From NCBI RefSeq assembly GCF_029338335.1, contig NZ_CP119800.1: a stretch of 64,000 nucleotides of DNA. The stretch is one strand, 5' to 3'. Below, piece by piece: positions 1 to 9,915 of the stretch. Made by a program: the position numbers and the translations under genes. A model generated the notes under the pieces. It made no database searches and was not told the DNA's origin. It was given only the letters and a program-made list of their open reading frames with translations. The DNA is from Halomontanus rarus (GTDB lineage Archaea > Halobacteriota > Halobacteria > Halobacteriales > Natrialbaceae). Within the stretch, counting starts at the first letter, position 1. Each line of letters opens with the position of its first letter.

Positions 1-53
1 ATCGGGAGTCCGGCGACGGAATCCCTTAGTCGGTCCAGAATGACCGTGTCCCA

Positions 54-1337
54 ATGGCAGAGGTACTGACGGAGACACAGCAGACGATTGCTGCGTCGGC
101 GTCCCCGAGTGAGGAGTTCCAGCGCCTCCCGCAGGGCCGCCAGCGGGAGGTGTTCTTCTTGCTCCCGGAATCGATTCAACGGAACGTCGTCGAGAACATG
201 AGCCGCCAGCAGTTACAGGAGTTCGTCCGTCGACTCGACCCCGACGAGGCGACCGACGTGTTGCTTCTAGCCGACGAGGAAACGCGGGAGACGGTCCTTC
301 GGCGCCTCGACGACGATCGCCGCGAGAAAGTCGCGTTCCTCCTCGAGTTCAGCCCCGAGAGCGCCGCGGGGATGATGCACCTCGATTACGTCACCGTCGA
401 ACGCGATCGGAGCCTCGAGGAGGTCGCCCGGCGCGTTCGCCGGTACGAAGATCGAACCGATCGCTACCCGACGATCTTCGTCACCGACGACGGCGAACTG
501 CTGGGCGAGTTACCCGCGGCGACGCTGGCGACGGCCGAATTCGAGAGGACGTCGGACGCGGATGCGGATTCGGAGACGGTCTCCGAATACGTGGCGGACC
601 ACATCGTCGGGACGCCCACCGTCAGATACGATAGCACCGAGACGGACGTCCTCGAGGTCTTTCGCACGAATCCGGAGCGGTCGGTCGCGGTCCTCGACGA
701 CGACGGGAGCATCCTCGGAGTCATCTACGCGGGGGATCTCCTGCGGGTTCTCGAAGAGGAGGCGGGCGAAACCCTCTACGAGTTCACCGGGGTCGCCGAG
801 GAGGAGAGCGTCCTCGACGGGCCGCTCGCGAAGGTTCGCAGCCGCTACAAGTGGCTGATCATCAACCTCGGGACGGCGTTTCTGGCCGCGGGTGTCGTCG
901 GGCTGTTCGAGGACACGATCGCCGCGTTCACGCTCCTTGCGGTGTACATGCCGGTCGTCGCCGGGATGGGCGGAAACGCCGGTACGCAGGCGATGGCCGT
1001 CACGGTCCGGGGAATCGCCTACGGACAGGCGACGCTCTCGACCGGCGGCCGGGTCGTCTTCAACGAGATCGTCGCCGGCGCGGCGAACGGGGCGATCACC
1101 GGCGTACTCGTGGCGATCATCGCCACGGTCTTCAACCAGAGCCCGCTGCTCGGCGCGGTCATCGGCGTCTCGATGGTGTTCAACCTGATCATCGCCGGGT
1201 TCTTCGGCGCCGTCATTCCGCTCGTTCTGGATCGGCTGGATCTGGACCCGGCCACGTCCGCGACGATCTTCATCACGACCGCGACGGACGTGCTCGGCTT
1301 CTTCGTCTTCCTCGGGCTGGCCCAGCTCGTGATCTGA
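54..1337 (+). CDS. mgtE: MgtE-family magnesium transporter
   Basis: Predicted Mg2+ channel/transporter of the cytoplasmic membrane, 427 aa. Residues about 20-125 form the helical MgtE N domain, 130-250 a pair of CBS domains (which sense Mg2+ or nucleotide in the family), and 265-427 the five-helix membrane domain. The family signature GGNAGTQ is at 306-312 inside the first conserved pore segment. Length and domain order match the family, so the product is secure; the transported ion is known only from the family. The ATG at 54 directly precedes the acidic N domain. The gene stands alone, with cobalamin adenosyltransferase 263 nt downstream on the same strand. Confidence 0.93.
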   Translation: MAEVLTETQQTIAASASPSEEFQRLPQGRQREVFFLLPESIQRNVVENMSRQQLQEFVRRLDPDEATDVLLLADEETRETVLRRLDDDRREKVAFLLEFSPESAAGMMHLDYVTVERDRSLEEVARRVRRYEDRTDRYPTIFVTDDGELLGELPAATLATAEFERTSDADADSETVSEYVADHIVGTPTVRYDSTETDVLEVFRTNPERSVAVLDDDGSILGVIYAGDLLRVLEEEAGETLYEFTGVAEEESVLDGPLAKVRSRYKWLIINLGTAFLAAGVVGLFEDTIAAFTLLAVYMPVVAGMGGNAGTQAMAVTVRGIAYGQATLSTGGRVVFNEIVAGAANGAITGVLVAIIATVFNQSPLLGAVIGVSMVFNLIIAGFFGAVIPLVLDRLDLDPATSATIFITTATDVLGFFVFLGLAQLVI

Positions 1338-1600
1338 ACCGACCTCGCCTTTTCGTCCCTGTGAGCCGATCGCGGGCTCGATTCGACCCTGGCCCGGACC
1401 TCGATCTCGAGCGCACGCTCGCTGACCGATTCCTCGCGCGACGGAGCAACTCGAGGCGAGGAGGCGGTTCGCTGCAGATAGCCTTCGAGAGAGCGGGCTC
1501 CGTCGCTCGGTTCGCGTAGCCGTACTCGTACTCCGACTTCGACTTCGACTCCGACTCGCACCCGGACGATATTTGACAGCCGAACCCGACCGAGTACGCG

Positions 1601-2317
1601 ATGACCGACGAACACGAGACGGCCGAGACGTCCACTCCGGACGACAGCGACCGAGTCGTCGAGAACACCCCCGGTCGCGGCGAAAAACCAGAGGCCCGGC
1701 CGATCGAACCGGCCGCGCCCGAGGAGTTCGGCCTCGTCCAGGTCTGGTGGGGCGACGGCAAAGGGAAAACGACGGCGACGATGGGAATGGGCCTGCGCGC
1801 CGCGGGCCACGGCTACCGCGTCCACATGCTCCAGTTCATGAAAGGCGGCGCCTCGAGCGTCGACGCCGTCCGCGGGGAGTACAACGCGATCGCCGCGCTA
1901 CCGGGCTTTAGCTACGAGAACCTCGGCCACTACGGCTGGCACGGGATGGCCGACGGCAGCGACGAGGCCGACCACGCCGCGCAGGCCCGGGCCGGACTCG
2001 AGCGGGCCCACGAGTTGCTCGATGCCGCGACGAACGCCGATCTCGAGGCGCCGATCCCGCTCGAGGCCGATCCCGACGCGGGCGTCCACATGCTGATCCT
2101 CGACGAGATCCTCTACGCGGCCGATCGGGACCTGATAACGCCCGACGACGTCCTCGAACTCGTGGACGCGAAACCGCCGACCCTCGAACTCGTCCTGTCG
2201 GGTAGCCACGAACGACCCGAGTACCTGCTCGAGCGGGCGGATCTCGTAACCCGCGTCGAGAAGGAGCGCCACCCGATCGAGGACGGACAGCGGGCGCGGA
2301 AGGGGACCGAGTTCTGA
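1601..2317 (+). CDS. cobA: Cob(I)yrinic acid a,c-diamide adenosyltransferase (CobA/CobO/BtuR type)
   Basis: Transfers the 5'-deoxyadenosyl group of ATP to cobalt(I) corrinoid during cobalamin synthesis or salvage in the cytoplasm. The 238-aa protein has a disordered acidic N-terminus (1-42), then the family P-loop GDGKGKTT at 51-58, followed by LQFMKGG and the LDEILYA segment typical of BtuR/CobO. Bacterial homologues are about 190-200 aa, so the first 40 residues are a haloarchaeal extension. It lies 5.5 kb from cobyric acid synthase on the same strand, with transporters between, which suggests a dispersed cobalamin gene set. Confidence 0.92.
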   Translation: MTDEHETAETSTPDDSDRVVENTPGRGEKPEARPIEPAAPEEFGLVQVWWGDGKGKTTATMGMGLRAAGHGYRVHMLQFMKGGASSVDAVRGEYNAIAALPGFSYENLGHYGWHGMADGSDEADHAAQARAGLERAHELLDAATNADLEAPIPLEADPDAGVHMLILDEILYAADRDLITPDDVLELVDAKPPTLELVLSGSHERPEYLLERADLVTRVEKERHPIEDGQRARKGTEF

Positions 2318-2430
2318 CGGCGCGAGGACGGCCGAACGCTGTGGGTTCGTTCCGAAGTTCGAGGACCGAGGACCGCGGACTGGGGACCGAGACGTGAGAA
2401 GCTTTACCGCGACGGCTCGTTGGAACCGGT

Positions 2431-2868
2431 ATGGCGAAACACGTACTCGTGGCCATCGACGGCTCCGAGCCGTCGTGGGCCGCGCTGGATCACACGATTT
2501 CACAATACGCGGGACATACGATCACCGTCCTGCACGCCGTCGACCCGATGGAAGGGGAGTACGCAGACGACGACGGGGATTACTACACGCCGGAGGCACA
2601 GGAGCGCGCCAAGGAGGCGGGCAAGGAACTCTGTGCGCAAGCGCGCGAGCGCGCAGAGGCGGCCGGCGTACTGGACTCGACCGACATCGAGATCGCCGTC
2701 GAAACCGGACAGCCCGCTCCGACGATCGTCTCCTACGCCGACAGCCACGACGTCGACCAGATCGTCGTCGGCAGCCGCGGTCGCTCGGGCCTCTCGCGAC
2801 TCCTGCTCGGGAGCGTCGCCGAGACGGTGACGCGTCGGGCGTCGGTTCCGGTCACGATCGTCCGGTAG
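2431..2868 (+). CDS. Universal stress protein, UspA family
   Basis: Single Usp domain of 145 aa, the usual length for stand-alone UspA proteins. It begins with the beta strand HVLVAIDGSEPS and ends with the ATP-binding signature GSRGRSGLSRLLLGS and the terminal strand VPVTIVR. The signature implies the ATP-binding subclass; the cellular role is not predictable. A likely promoter element (gctttacc, about 2402-2409) lies roughly 27 nt before the ATG, consistent with a leaderless transcript. Tandem orientation with neighbours but separate spacing suggests its own unit. Confidence 0.93.
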   Translation: MAKHVLVAIDGSEPSWAALDHTISQYAGHTITVLHAVDPMEGEYADDDGDYYTPEAQERAKEAGKELCAQARERAEAAGVLDSTDIEIAVETGQPAPTIVSYADSHDVDQIVVGSRGRSGLSRLLLGSVAETVTRRASVPVTIVR

Positions 2869-3251
2869 GGTCCGGCCCGAGTGCTGCGAGGGGACGACTC
2901 GAGTCGTCTCGCGAGCCGCGCCGCCGTGAGACGGTCTCCTGTAAATCAGTGTCAGTGCAACCGCGGCCGACCTGCAGTTGCACCGGGACATCGGTACAGC
3001 AAACAGTCTGAGGCGACTGTACTCCCGAACACGTGTCGGTGGAATCCTCGACGGTTCGACGGGCGAGACGCTCGAACCAGCACCAGTGCTCGAGGCACTG
3101 GAAGACCCGGCTGACGAGCGCCCCCAACGTGTCGTTACCCCCTGCGAGTGACGCGACCACAACTGAACTCGTGGCCCCACATCTCGGATTTCTGTACGTT
3201 ACATCTGCCAGCACAGTTATTATGTCCGGCTGTGAAATCCTCGACAGTTCG
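2869..3251. other. Intergenic region upstream of the ABC exporter operon
   Basis: No convincing gene. It contains an AT-richer stretch (about 3212-3225) that could be the promoter of the ABC transporter genes. The reading frame of the ATPase extends upstream to 3033, but its translation there lacks the acidic composition and homology of real protein. Confidence 0.5.
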
Positions 3252-4025
3252 ATGGCCGCCATCACGGCGAACGGCCTCGAGAAGTCCTACGGTTCGGTGG
3301 ACGCGCTGACCGACATGAGCGTCAGCGTGTCCCGGGGGGAACTGTTCGGCTTTCTCGGGCCAAACGGAGCGGGAAAGACGACGACGATCCGAATCCTGAC
3401 GGGGCAGGTGACACCGGACACGGGGGACGTCCGGGTGCTCGGGGTGGATCCGACGAGCGATCCGATCGAGACGCGACGGCGTGTCGGGATCCTTCCCGAA
3501 CAGGAGTCGCCGCCGAGTTTCCTCACGCCGCGCGAGTACTTCGATTTCGTCGGCAAGATTCGATCGCTCGAGGACGAACTCGTCGCCGAGCGCGTCGAGC
3601 GGTGGGCCGATCGGTTGGGATTCCGAAGCAAACTCGAGACGTTGCACACCGACCTCTCTCGGGGCCAACAACAGAAGGTGATGATCACGCAGGCGTTCCT
3701 GCACGAACCCGAAGTGGTCTTCATCGACGAACCGCTGGCGAACCTCGACCCGATCGTGCAAGAACAGGTCAAGCGGTTTCTGGTGACCTACGCCGCCGAG
3801 GACAACGCCGTCTTCCTCTCGACGCACAACATCGAGGTCGCCGAGGACATCTGTACGCGGGTGGGGATCGTCGCCGACGGGCGGTGTATCGCCGAGCGCG
3901 ATCTCAGCGGGGAGCGTCGCAGTGACAGCGGGGGAGACGGCGACGCCGAAGACTCGCTCCTCGAGACCTTCCTCACGCACGTCGACGACGCCGACGCCCG
4001 CGACGTCCCGGTGATGCACCGGTGA
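3252..4025 (+). CDS. ABC transporter ATP-binding protein
   Basis: Nucleotide-binding subunit (257 aa) of an ABC exporter of the DrrA/NosF/CcmA-like type. Visible motifs in order: Walker A GPNGAGKTT, Q-loop region ILPEQES, signature LSRGQQQKV, Walker B VVFIDEP with D-loop LANLDP, and the switch histidine in LSTHN. I chose ATG 3252 because homology begins with ITANGLEKSYG; an in-frame ATG at 3222 would add ten residues. The next gene, a membrane permease, starts 7 nt after the stop, so the two form an operon. Substrate unknown. Confidence 0.92.
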   Translation: MAAITANGLEKSYGSVDALTDMSVSVSRGELFGFLGPNGAGKTTTIRILTGQVTPDTGDVRVLGVDPTSDPIETRRRVGILPEQESPPSFLTPREYFDFVGKIRSLEDELVAERVERWADRLGFRSKLETLHTDLSRGQQQKVMITQAFLHEPEVVFIDEPLANLDPIVQEQVKRFLVTYAAEDNAVFLSTHNIEVAEDICTRVGIVADGRCIAERDLSGERRSDSGGDGDAEDSLLETFLTHVDDADARDVPVMHR

Positions 4026-4032
4026 GACGGAG

Positions 4033-5493
4033 ATGACCGGATCGGTTCCGACGGGGGTGCGAACCGACCTGACGCTACTCCGAACGCTGTTCCGCGAGGA
4101 GTGGCGCCTCCACGCCCAGCTGTTCGGCGGCCGGCGCTTTCTGGGATTTCCGGCGACCGTCGCCGTCCTCGTGGCGGCCGCCGCCGTCGGCCTCTCGACG
4201 ACCGGAACCAGCGCGGACGCGATCGTCACCGGCCTTCACCTGTTCGTCCTCGCGTTCGGACTCTACAGCGGCACCGCCGGCTTCGCCGGCTCGGACATGC
4301 TCGAGAACCTCTTCGGCGACCTCTCGCTCGTGCTCTCGAGTTCGACCACGCTCCCGCTCTCGCGGCGTCGACTACTCGGCGTCTTCCTGGTGAAAGACGC
4401 CGTCTACTACGGCGCGCTGTTCGTGCTTCCGATGGCGATCGGGCTCGCGCCGCTGCTCGAACTCGAACTCGAGCGCTCGGCGACGCTCCCGCTCGCGGTC
4501 CTCGCGCTGTGGGTGTCGCTGTTCGCGCTCTTCGTCGCCGGGATGGTCGTCACCGTGACCGGAATTGCGCTCCGAACGCGGGGCGTGCCGGGGTGGGTGC
4601 TCGCCGTCGCGGCCGGCACTGGGACGCTCGCGCTGTGGACGACCGGCTCTCACGGGCGGCTGTGGGCGCTGTTCGTCGCAGGCGGCGCGGCTGGAACGGC
4701 TCTGCTCGCGGTCTCGAGTCTCGCTCTCGGCGCGGCCGCGCTCCGAGTCTACGATCCGGCCTACAGTCGCCCCTCCCGGACGGCGACCGATCGGTTCGCG
4801 GCGCTCGAGCGGGCGCTCCCGCTCGCGAGCGAGGAGCGCGGACTCGTCGCGAAGACGCTGCTCGACCTCGGCCGGAGCAGCGGCGGGTTCTGGAAGCCGC
4901 TGGTCTCGACGGTGATCTTGCTGGGGCTCGTGGCCGCCATGGTCGGAATCGTCGGGGGGATCACGGGAATCGAGCCCGCGCCGGGGATCTTCTTCGGCGG
5001 CGTGCTCGGCCTGAGCGCCTTCACCACCTACAACTGGTTGACCCAGTTCGACAGGGTCGAGGAGTACCTCGCCTACCCGGTCGGCGTCGAGGCGGTCTTT
5101 CGGGCCAAGCGAACCGCGTTCGTGCTCGTGAACGCACCGACGGTCGCGATACCCTACCTCGGAGCCGTCCTCTGGTTCGGCGCGACGCCCCGCGACGCGG
5201 TCGTGGGAGCGGTCCTGCTCGCGGGCTACTCGCTGTACTACTACGGCCTGACCGTCTTCCTCGCCGGGTTCGATCCGAACGAGTTCCTCTTCGACGCCGT
5301 CCGCTTTACGACCTTCTCGCTCGGCGTCGCCGTCGTGCTGGTACCGACGCTGGTCGCCGGGTTCGTAGTCGTCCCGCCCTCGTGGGCGATCGCGCTCGCG
5401 CTTTGCTGTTCCGGTCTCGTGTTCGGGGCCGTCGGCTTCGTCCTCTCTCAGCGCGCCGGACCGAGATGGGAGCGGGCGTATCGGGACGGGTGA
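4033..5493 (+). CDS. ABC exporter permease, membrane subunit
   Basis: A 486-aa integral membrane protein with about ten to twelve hydrophobic segments separated by short charged loops, the expected partner of the ATPase encoded just upstream (7-nt gap). The N-terminus carries the charged FREEWRLHAQLFGG stretch seen before the first helix in ABC-2-like haloarchaeal permeases. No substrate-binding protein is present, which favours export over import. Family assignment rests on topology and operon context rather than a sharp motif. Confidence 0.8.
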   Translation: MTGSVPTGVRTDLTLLRTLFREEWRLHAQLFGGRRFLGFPATVAVLVAAAAVGLSTTGTSADAIVTGLHLFVLAFGLYSGTAGFAGSDMLENLFGDLSLVLSSSTTLPLSRRRLLGVFLVKDAVYYGALFVLPMAIGLAPLLELELERSATLPLAVLALWVSLFALFVAGMVVTVTGIALRTRGVPGWVLAVAAGTGTLALWTTGSHGRLWALFVAGGAAGTALLAVSSLALGAAALRVYDPAYSRPSRTATDRFAALERALPLASEERGLVAKTLLDLGRSSGGFWKPLVSTVILLGLVAAMVGIVGGITGIEPAPGIFFGGVLGLSAFTTYNWLTQFDRVEEYLAYPVGVEAVFRAKRTAFVLVNAPTVAIPYLGAVLWFGATPRDAVVGAVLLAGYSLYYYGLTVFLAGFDPNEFLFDAVRFTTFSLGVAVVLVPTLVAGFVVVPPSWAIALALCCSGLVFGAVGFVLSQRAGPRWERAYRDG

Positions 5494-5619
5494 AGTCGAC
5501 GCAGGACTCGAGGACACCGGACTCGAGGACGAATGACGGATTCGAATCGAGAACCACGAATCGCGTTTCCACATCCCTAAGTAGATCGAACGCCGCCATC
5601 ACGTCAGTACCGACCGTCC

Positions 5620-6966
5620 ATGGCACTGAACGCGAACGACCGGTCGATTGCGGGGTTCACGATGCTCGGCCACTCGCTGGTCCACTGGTACGAGATGTCG
5701 ATCCCGATCTTCCTCGTCGTCTGGCTCCTCGAGTTCGACGTCTCCGTGACGGTGGTCGGCGTCATCGTCGCGCTTGGCTACGCGCCGGTCGGCCTCGGCG
5801 CACTGCCAAGCGGCATCCTCGCCGACCGCTACGGCTCGAAACGGCTGATCCTGTCCTGTCTCGCCGGGATGAGTCTCGCGTTCCTCGGCCTCTCGCTGGC
5901 GACTTCGATCCCCGCCGTGGCCCTCTGTCTGCTGTGCTGGGGGATCACCGCCAGCGTCTACCACCCCGCCGGACTCTCGCTGATCTCCACCGGCGTCGAA
6001 GAACGCGGCACCGTCTTCGCCTGGCACGGGATCGCGGGTAATCTGGGAATCGCGCTCGGGCCGTTCGTCGCCGCGACGGGTCTGCTCGTCCTCGAGTGGC
6101 GATACGTCGCCGTCTGCATGGCCGTTCCCGGTTTGCTCGCGGTCGGGTACGGGTTGCGAGCCGAGTTCGATCCGATCGCCGTAACCGAGACCGGGAGTCG
6201 CAGTGGCGAGGGCGAGGGCGAGAACGAGAACGGGAGCGGGAGTGGGAGTGGGAGTGCAAACCGAGAGAAAACCGACGACTCGCTCTCCGCGCTCGTCTCG
6301 AGCACGCGAACCCTCTTCGCCAGCGCGTTCGCGCTCGTCTTCCTGATCGTCGCGCTCGAGGGCCTGTACTACCGAAGCGCGCTCACCTACCTGCCCGAAA
6401 TCCTCCACGGCCTGCCCGCCATGTCGGGGTTCGAGCCGCCGACGGAACTCGAGGGGATCGAGCCGGGCGACTACATCTACGTCGGACTGCTGGTCGCCGG
6501 GATGGCCGGCCAGTACGCGGGCGGAAAGCTCACCGATCGGGTCACCGCCGTCCGGGGGCTGATCGGGTGCTTCGTCGCGTTCGTCGCGCTCGCGCTCGCG
6601 TTTATTCCGGTTTCGTCGATGGGAGCGATCCCGATCGCCCTGCTGTGCGGACTCTTCGGGTTCGTCCTCTTCGCGATCGAGCCCTTCTATCAAGACGCCG
6701 TCGCGGTCTACACACCCGCGGAGAGTCGCGGCCTCTCCTACGGCTACACCTACCTCGGTATGTTCGGACTCGGCGCGGCGGGCGTCTCGCTGGGCGGCGT
6801 CGTCCGCGACGCGTTTCCACTAGACGCCTTCTTCGCCCTGCTGGCCGCGTTCGCAGTCGCCGGCGCGGTGCTCTCGATCAGGTTGTTACTCGTCGACGAG
6901 GTGACGACCGCACAGCCTGCAGATTCGGGCGAGACCGAGCGCGAAACCGAGACCGCCGACGACTGA
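5620..6966 (+). CDS. Major facilitator superfamily transporter
   Basis: A 448-aa MFS protein with two six-helix halves. The loop between helices 2 and 3 contains the motif LPSGILADRYGSKR, the MFS motif-A equivalent, and the second half begins near residue 225. Between the halves is a low-complexity linker of Glu/Gly/Ser/Asn repeats (about 190-215) encoded by a purine-rich hexamer-like tract at about 6205-6255. The early FTMLGHSLVHWYEM segment resembles fosmidomycin-resistance-like MFS proteins. Substrate unknown. Confidence 0.87.
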   Translation: MALNANDRSIAGFTMLGHSLVHWYEMSIPIFLVVWLLEFDVSVTVVGVIVALGYAPVGLGALPSGILADRYGSKRLILSCLAGMSLAFLGLSLATSIPAVALCLLCWGITASVYHPAGLSLISTGVEERGTVFAWHGIAGNLGIALGPFVAATGLLVLEWRYVAVCMAVPGLLAVGYGLRAEFDPIAVTETGSRSGEGEGENENGSGSGSGSANREKTDDSLSALVSSTRTLFASAFALVFLIVALEGLYYRSALTYLPEILHGLPAMSGFEPPTELEGIEPGDYIYVGLLVAGMAGQYAGGKLTDRVTAVRGLIGCFVAFVALALAFIPVSSMGAIPIALLCGLFGFVLFAIEPFYQDAVAVYTPAESRGLSYGYTYLGMFGLGAAGVSLGGVVRDAFPLDAFFALLAAFAVAGAVLSIRLLLVDEVTTAQPADSGETERETETADD

Positions 6967-7004
6967 GATCGGACACGCGGACCGGTCGAGCGACCCGACT
7001 CGAG

Positions 7005-7448
7005 TCACGATCGCGGACCGGGGAGCACCCGCGAGAGGACAGCGTACGCGATCACCGCGAAGACGAGCGCGCCGGCCGCGCCGATCAGGACGTCTTCGGA
7101 GGCGAATCGCCAGGCGAACAGCACGATCCCCGCGGGTCCGATCGCGAGTCCGGCGGCCGGCCGGTGAAGTCCGGCGGCGGTGCCTCGCTCGCGAGTCGCG
7201 TCTCGAGAGCTCTCGCCCTCCTCCGCCTCGAGGTCGCCCGCCAGGAACGACGAGAGGAAGAAGTAGATCCCGGTTCCGACGAGCAACCCGGCGGCCGCGC
7301 CGAGAATCGGGTCCTCGAACAACGTGTACCCGATGAACGCGAACACCACGACGTCCATCGCACCGGCGGCGAGCCCGATCCGGTGGGGCGTGAGCGGACT
7401 TCCCTCGAACGGGTCTTCGTCACCCTCAACTGTATTAGCGTCTGCCAT
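7005..7448 (-). CDS. Haloarchaeal four-helix membrane protein of unknown function
   Basis: A 147-aa protein with an acidic N-terminus (MADANTVEGDEDPFEGSPL) and four predicted membrane helices at about 26-48, 49-70, 98-115 and 118-140, separated by an acidic cytosolic loop. No catalytic motif is visible. It lies between and opposite to an MFS gene and cobQ. An AT-rich element around 7465-7478 is a plausible promoter. Codon use and composition match the neighbours, so I regard it as a real gene. Confidence 0.78.
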   Translation of the reverse strand: MADANTVEGDEDPFEGSPLTPHRIGLAAGAMDVVVFAFIGYTLFEDPILGAAAGLLVGTGIYFFLSSFLAGDLEAEEGESSRDATRERGTAAGLHRPAAGLAIGPAGIVLFAWRFASEDVLIGAAGALVFAVIAYAVLSRVLPGPRS

Positions 7449-7796
7449 GTTCGACGTGTCGAACGCTATTCACTTATATCTAGTACCGACTGAAAGAACG
7501 GTTGTGGCGACTTACACGGAAGCCGATATCGGGGCCTTCGGAGATAGAGAACAGTGTCTCGAGGGATTCGACCGGCATCCCGACGGCTCGAGCGGCTCGG
7601 TCCGAGGGGAGTTCCGTATCGATTCCCGACGGTTCACGACTCTGCGCGCTCACGAACGCCCTCGAGCGTTCCTCGATTCGGCGGTCGTCCGCAGGGTCGT
7701 CCCGACCGGCGACCGCACCGATCTCGAGACCGATAGACGAAAGCCGATGCGAGCACCTCTTCGAGTGAGAGTGAAGGTGAGAGTGAAGGTGAGAAC
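7449..7796. other. Intergenic region with short GA-rich tandem repeat before cobQ
   Basis: The segment separates a leftward membrane-protein gene from rightward cobQ. It holds the leftward promoter (AT-rich, about 7465-7478). Immediately before the cobQ start is a 12-bp repeat unit, gtgagagtgaag, present twice plus a partial copy (about 7766-7797). The repeat has the purine-rich look of the linkers found inside many coding regions here. No gene is seen. Confidence 0.5.
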
Positions 7797-9479
7797 ATGA
7801 GCGAGCGAGCGGACGGATCGGAGTCGAGCGCGCGGACGCTCCTGATCGCGGGGACGGCGAGCCACGTCGGGAAGTCGACGGTCGCCGCGGGGCTCTGTCG
7901 GCTGCTCGCGGACCGCGGCGTCGCCGTCGCGCCGTACAAGGCCCAGAACATGAGTAACAACGCTCGAGTGGTCGTCAGGTCCGAACGCCCCTCGGACGGA
8001 GACCCCGTCGCCAGCGACCGCTGGGGCGAGATCGGCGTCTCGCAGTTCGTCCAGGCTCGAGCGGCCCGCACCACCCCCACGACGGACTGCAATCCCGTCC
8101 TGTTGAAGCCGCGCGGCGACGGGGAGAGCCAGCTCGTCCTCGACGGACGGGCGGTCGAGCACCTCGCTGCGGGGACCTACTACGACGAGCACTGGGAGCG
8201 GGCGCGAGCCGCCGCCGAGGCCGCCCACGGGCGGCTGGCCGACGAATACGACGTCGTGATCGCCGAAGGGGCCGGCAGCATCGCGGAGATCAACCTCCAC
8301 GACCGCGACCTCGCGAACGTGGAGACCGCCCGCTTCGCGGACGCCGACATCCTGCTGCTCGTAGACATCGAGCGCGGCGGCGCGTTCGCCAGCCTCTACG
8401 GCACCCTCGAGTTGCTCCCCGAGGACGTCCGCGAGCGCGTCGTCGGCGCTGCGATCACGAAGTTTCGGGGCGACGAGTCGCTGCTCGAGCCCGGGATCGC
8501 GGAGATCGAGTCGCGAACCGGCATCCCGATACTTGGCGTTTTACCCTACGACGATCCCGGCCTCCCCGAGGAGGACAGCGTCTCGCTGCCGGCCGCGGGG
8601 GAACGGGCGGTCGCGGGTGCCGACGACGGCGTTCCGACCGAACGGTGCGTGACGATCGCGGTTCCGCGGCTCCCGCGGCTCTCGAACGCGACCGACCTCG
8701 AGGTCCTCGGCGAGGTGCCGGGCGTCCGACTCGAGTACGTCCCGGTCCCGGTCCCGGTCGACGGCGACGCGAACCGAAGTGACCCTCGAGACGCGCTCAC
8801 CGGTGCCGACGCCGTCGTGATTCCCGGGACCAAGAACACGGTCGACGACCTGCTCGCGCTCCGGCGGAGCGGCGTCGGCGAAGCAATCGCCGGCTTCGAC
8901 GGCCCGATCGTCGGTCTCTGTGGCGGCTATCAGATGCTGGGCGAGCGGCTGACGAACGCGACGCTCGAGGGGACCGGGAGAGAGAGGGGAACGGAAACGG
9001 GAACGGGAACGGAAATGGAGCCGAAAACTGACGACCCCAATACGATCGACGGACTCGGTCTCTTACCCGTCGAAACCGTCTTCGAGGCCGAAAAACGCCT
9101 CGAGCGGGTCACCGTCGACGTCGACGGCACGGGTCCGATCGCGGGCGCGACCGGCACCGCGTCGGGCTACGAAATCCACGCCGGGACGACGACGGCGCTC
9201 GAGCCGGTCGACCGGCCACTCGGGCCGCGGAGCGCTGCGATCGACGCCGTCCTCGGGACGTACCTCCACGGCCTGTTCGAGAACGACTCCATCCGGGAGG
9301 CGTTTCTCGAGAACCTCTTCACGTCCGCGGGTCTCGAGCGGCCGGCCGGGAGCGATTCGGGGGATGGGACCTCGAGTTGCGAGACTGGAGAGAACGCTGT
9401 CGAACGTCCCTACGACCGGGCGAAGGCACTCGTCGAAGCGAATCTCGAGCTCGACGAGTTGGGATTCGAACGGGAGTAG
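7797..9479 (+). CDS. cobQ: Adenosylcobyric acid synthase (CobQ/CbiP)
   Basis: Glutamine-dependent amidation of adenosylcobyrinic acid a,c-diamide at side chains b, d, e and g in the cobalamin pathway. The 560-aa protein begins with the CobQ ATP-binding domain (GTASHVGKST near 17-27, KAQNMSNN near 47) and continues into a class I glutamine amidotransferase domain with the nucleophile region VGLCGGYQMLG and a late HGLF segment. It is longer than the usual roughly 490-510 aa because of acidic insertions, including a Gly/Thr/Glu linker encoded by a purine-rich repeat near 8965-9015. Confidence 0.94.
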   Translation: MSERADGSESSARTLLIAGTASHVGKSTVAAGLCRLLADRGVAVAPYKAQNMSNNARVVVRSERPSDGDPVASDRWGEIGVSQFVQARAARTTPTTDCNPVLLKPRGDGESQLVLDGRAVEHLAAGTYYDEHWERARAAAEAAHGRLADEYDVVIAEGAGSIAEINLHDRDLANVETARFADADILLLVDIERGGAFASLYGTLELLPEDVRERVVGAAITKFRGDESLLEPGIAEIESRTGIPILGVLPYDDPGLPEEDSVSLPAAGERAVAGADDGVPTERCVTIAVPRLPRLSNATDLEVLGEVPGVRLEYVPVPVPVDGDANRSDPRDALTGADAVVIPGTKNTVDDLLALRRSGVGEAIAGFDGPIVGLCGGYQMLGERLTNATLEGTGRERGTETGTGTEMEPKTDDPNTIDGLGLLPVETVFEAEKRLERVTVDVDGTGPIAGATGTASGYEIHAGTTTALEPVDRPLGPRSAAIDAVLGTYLHGLFENDSIREAFLENLFTSAGLERPAGSDSGDGTSSCETGENAVERPYDRAKALVEANLELDELGFERE

Positions 9480-9516
9480 AACGAAAACGAGTGAGAGCGA
9501 GGGCAGAAACGGACGC

Positions 9517-9915
9517 TCACCGGTTGACGGCGAGAAGCGGCTCCGCAGACTGCGAGTCGGCCGGCGCAGAGACGTCGACTTCGACACCGCTGTCGCCCGA
9601 GACGGAGACCGTGAGGTCCGCGAACGCCTGTCGGTACTCGCTGGCGTGTTTTCCGTCCCTTCGGATTCTGACCCGTTCTTCGAGGAGGCCGACTTCGGCG
9701 AGCTGCTCGAGTTTCCGGTACAGCGTCGACGTCGGAATGTCGCACTCGGACGTGAGTTCTCGGGCCGTCAGTGCGTCGTCGGTGGTCTCCTCGAGGATAC
9801 GGCGGCAATCGGAGTCGGCGAGTGCGTCGAAGACAGCGCCGGAATCGACGTCGGACCGGGTTGGAAGTTCGAATCGGGACGTGGAGTCGGTGGTGGGTCG
9901 GCGTGGAGCGTACAT
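9517..9915 (-). CDS. Winged-helix DNA-binding transcriptional regulator (ArsR/TrmB-like)
   Basis: A 132-aa protein whose core is a winged helix: VFDALADSDCRRILEE starts the domain, and ELTSECDIPTSTLYRKLEQL is the recognition helix region, followed by the wing EERVRIRRDGKH. I chose the ATG at 9915 (MYAPRRP); the frame continues to 10002 but that extension crosses the AT-rich promoter. Such haloarchaeal regulators often act as local repressors. It is divergent from the Bat-type regulator at 10292; its target is unknown. Confidence 0.85.
   Translation of the reverse strand: MYAPRRPTTDSTSRFELPTRSDVDSGAVFDALADSDCRRILEETTDDALTARELTSECDIPTSTLYRKLEQLAEVGLLEERVRIRRDGKHASEYRQAFADLTVSVSGDSGVEVDVSAPADSQSAEPLLAVNR

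Noticed and set aside
3033..3251. Upstream extension of the ABC ATPase frame
   Set aside because: The extra residues are Ser/Thr/Arg-rich and unlike family N-termini; the domain begins at 3252.
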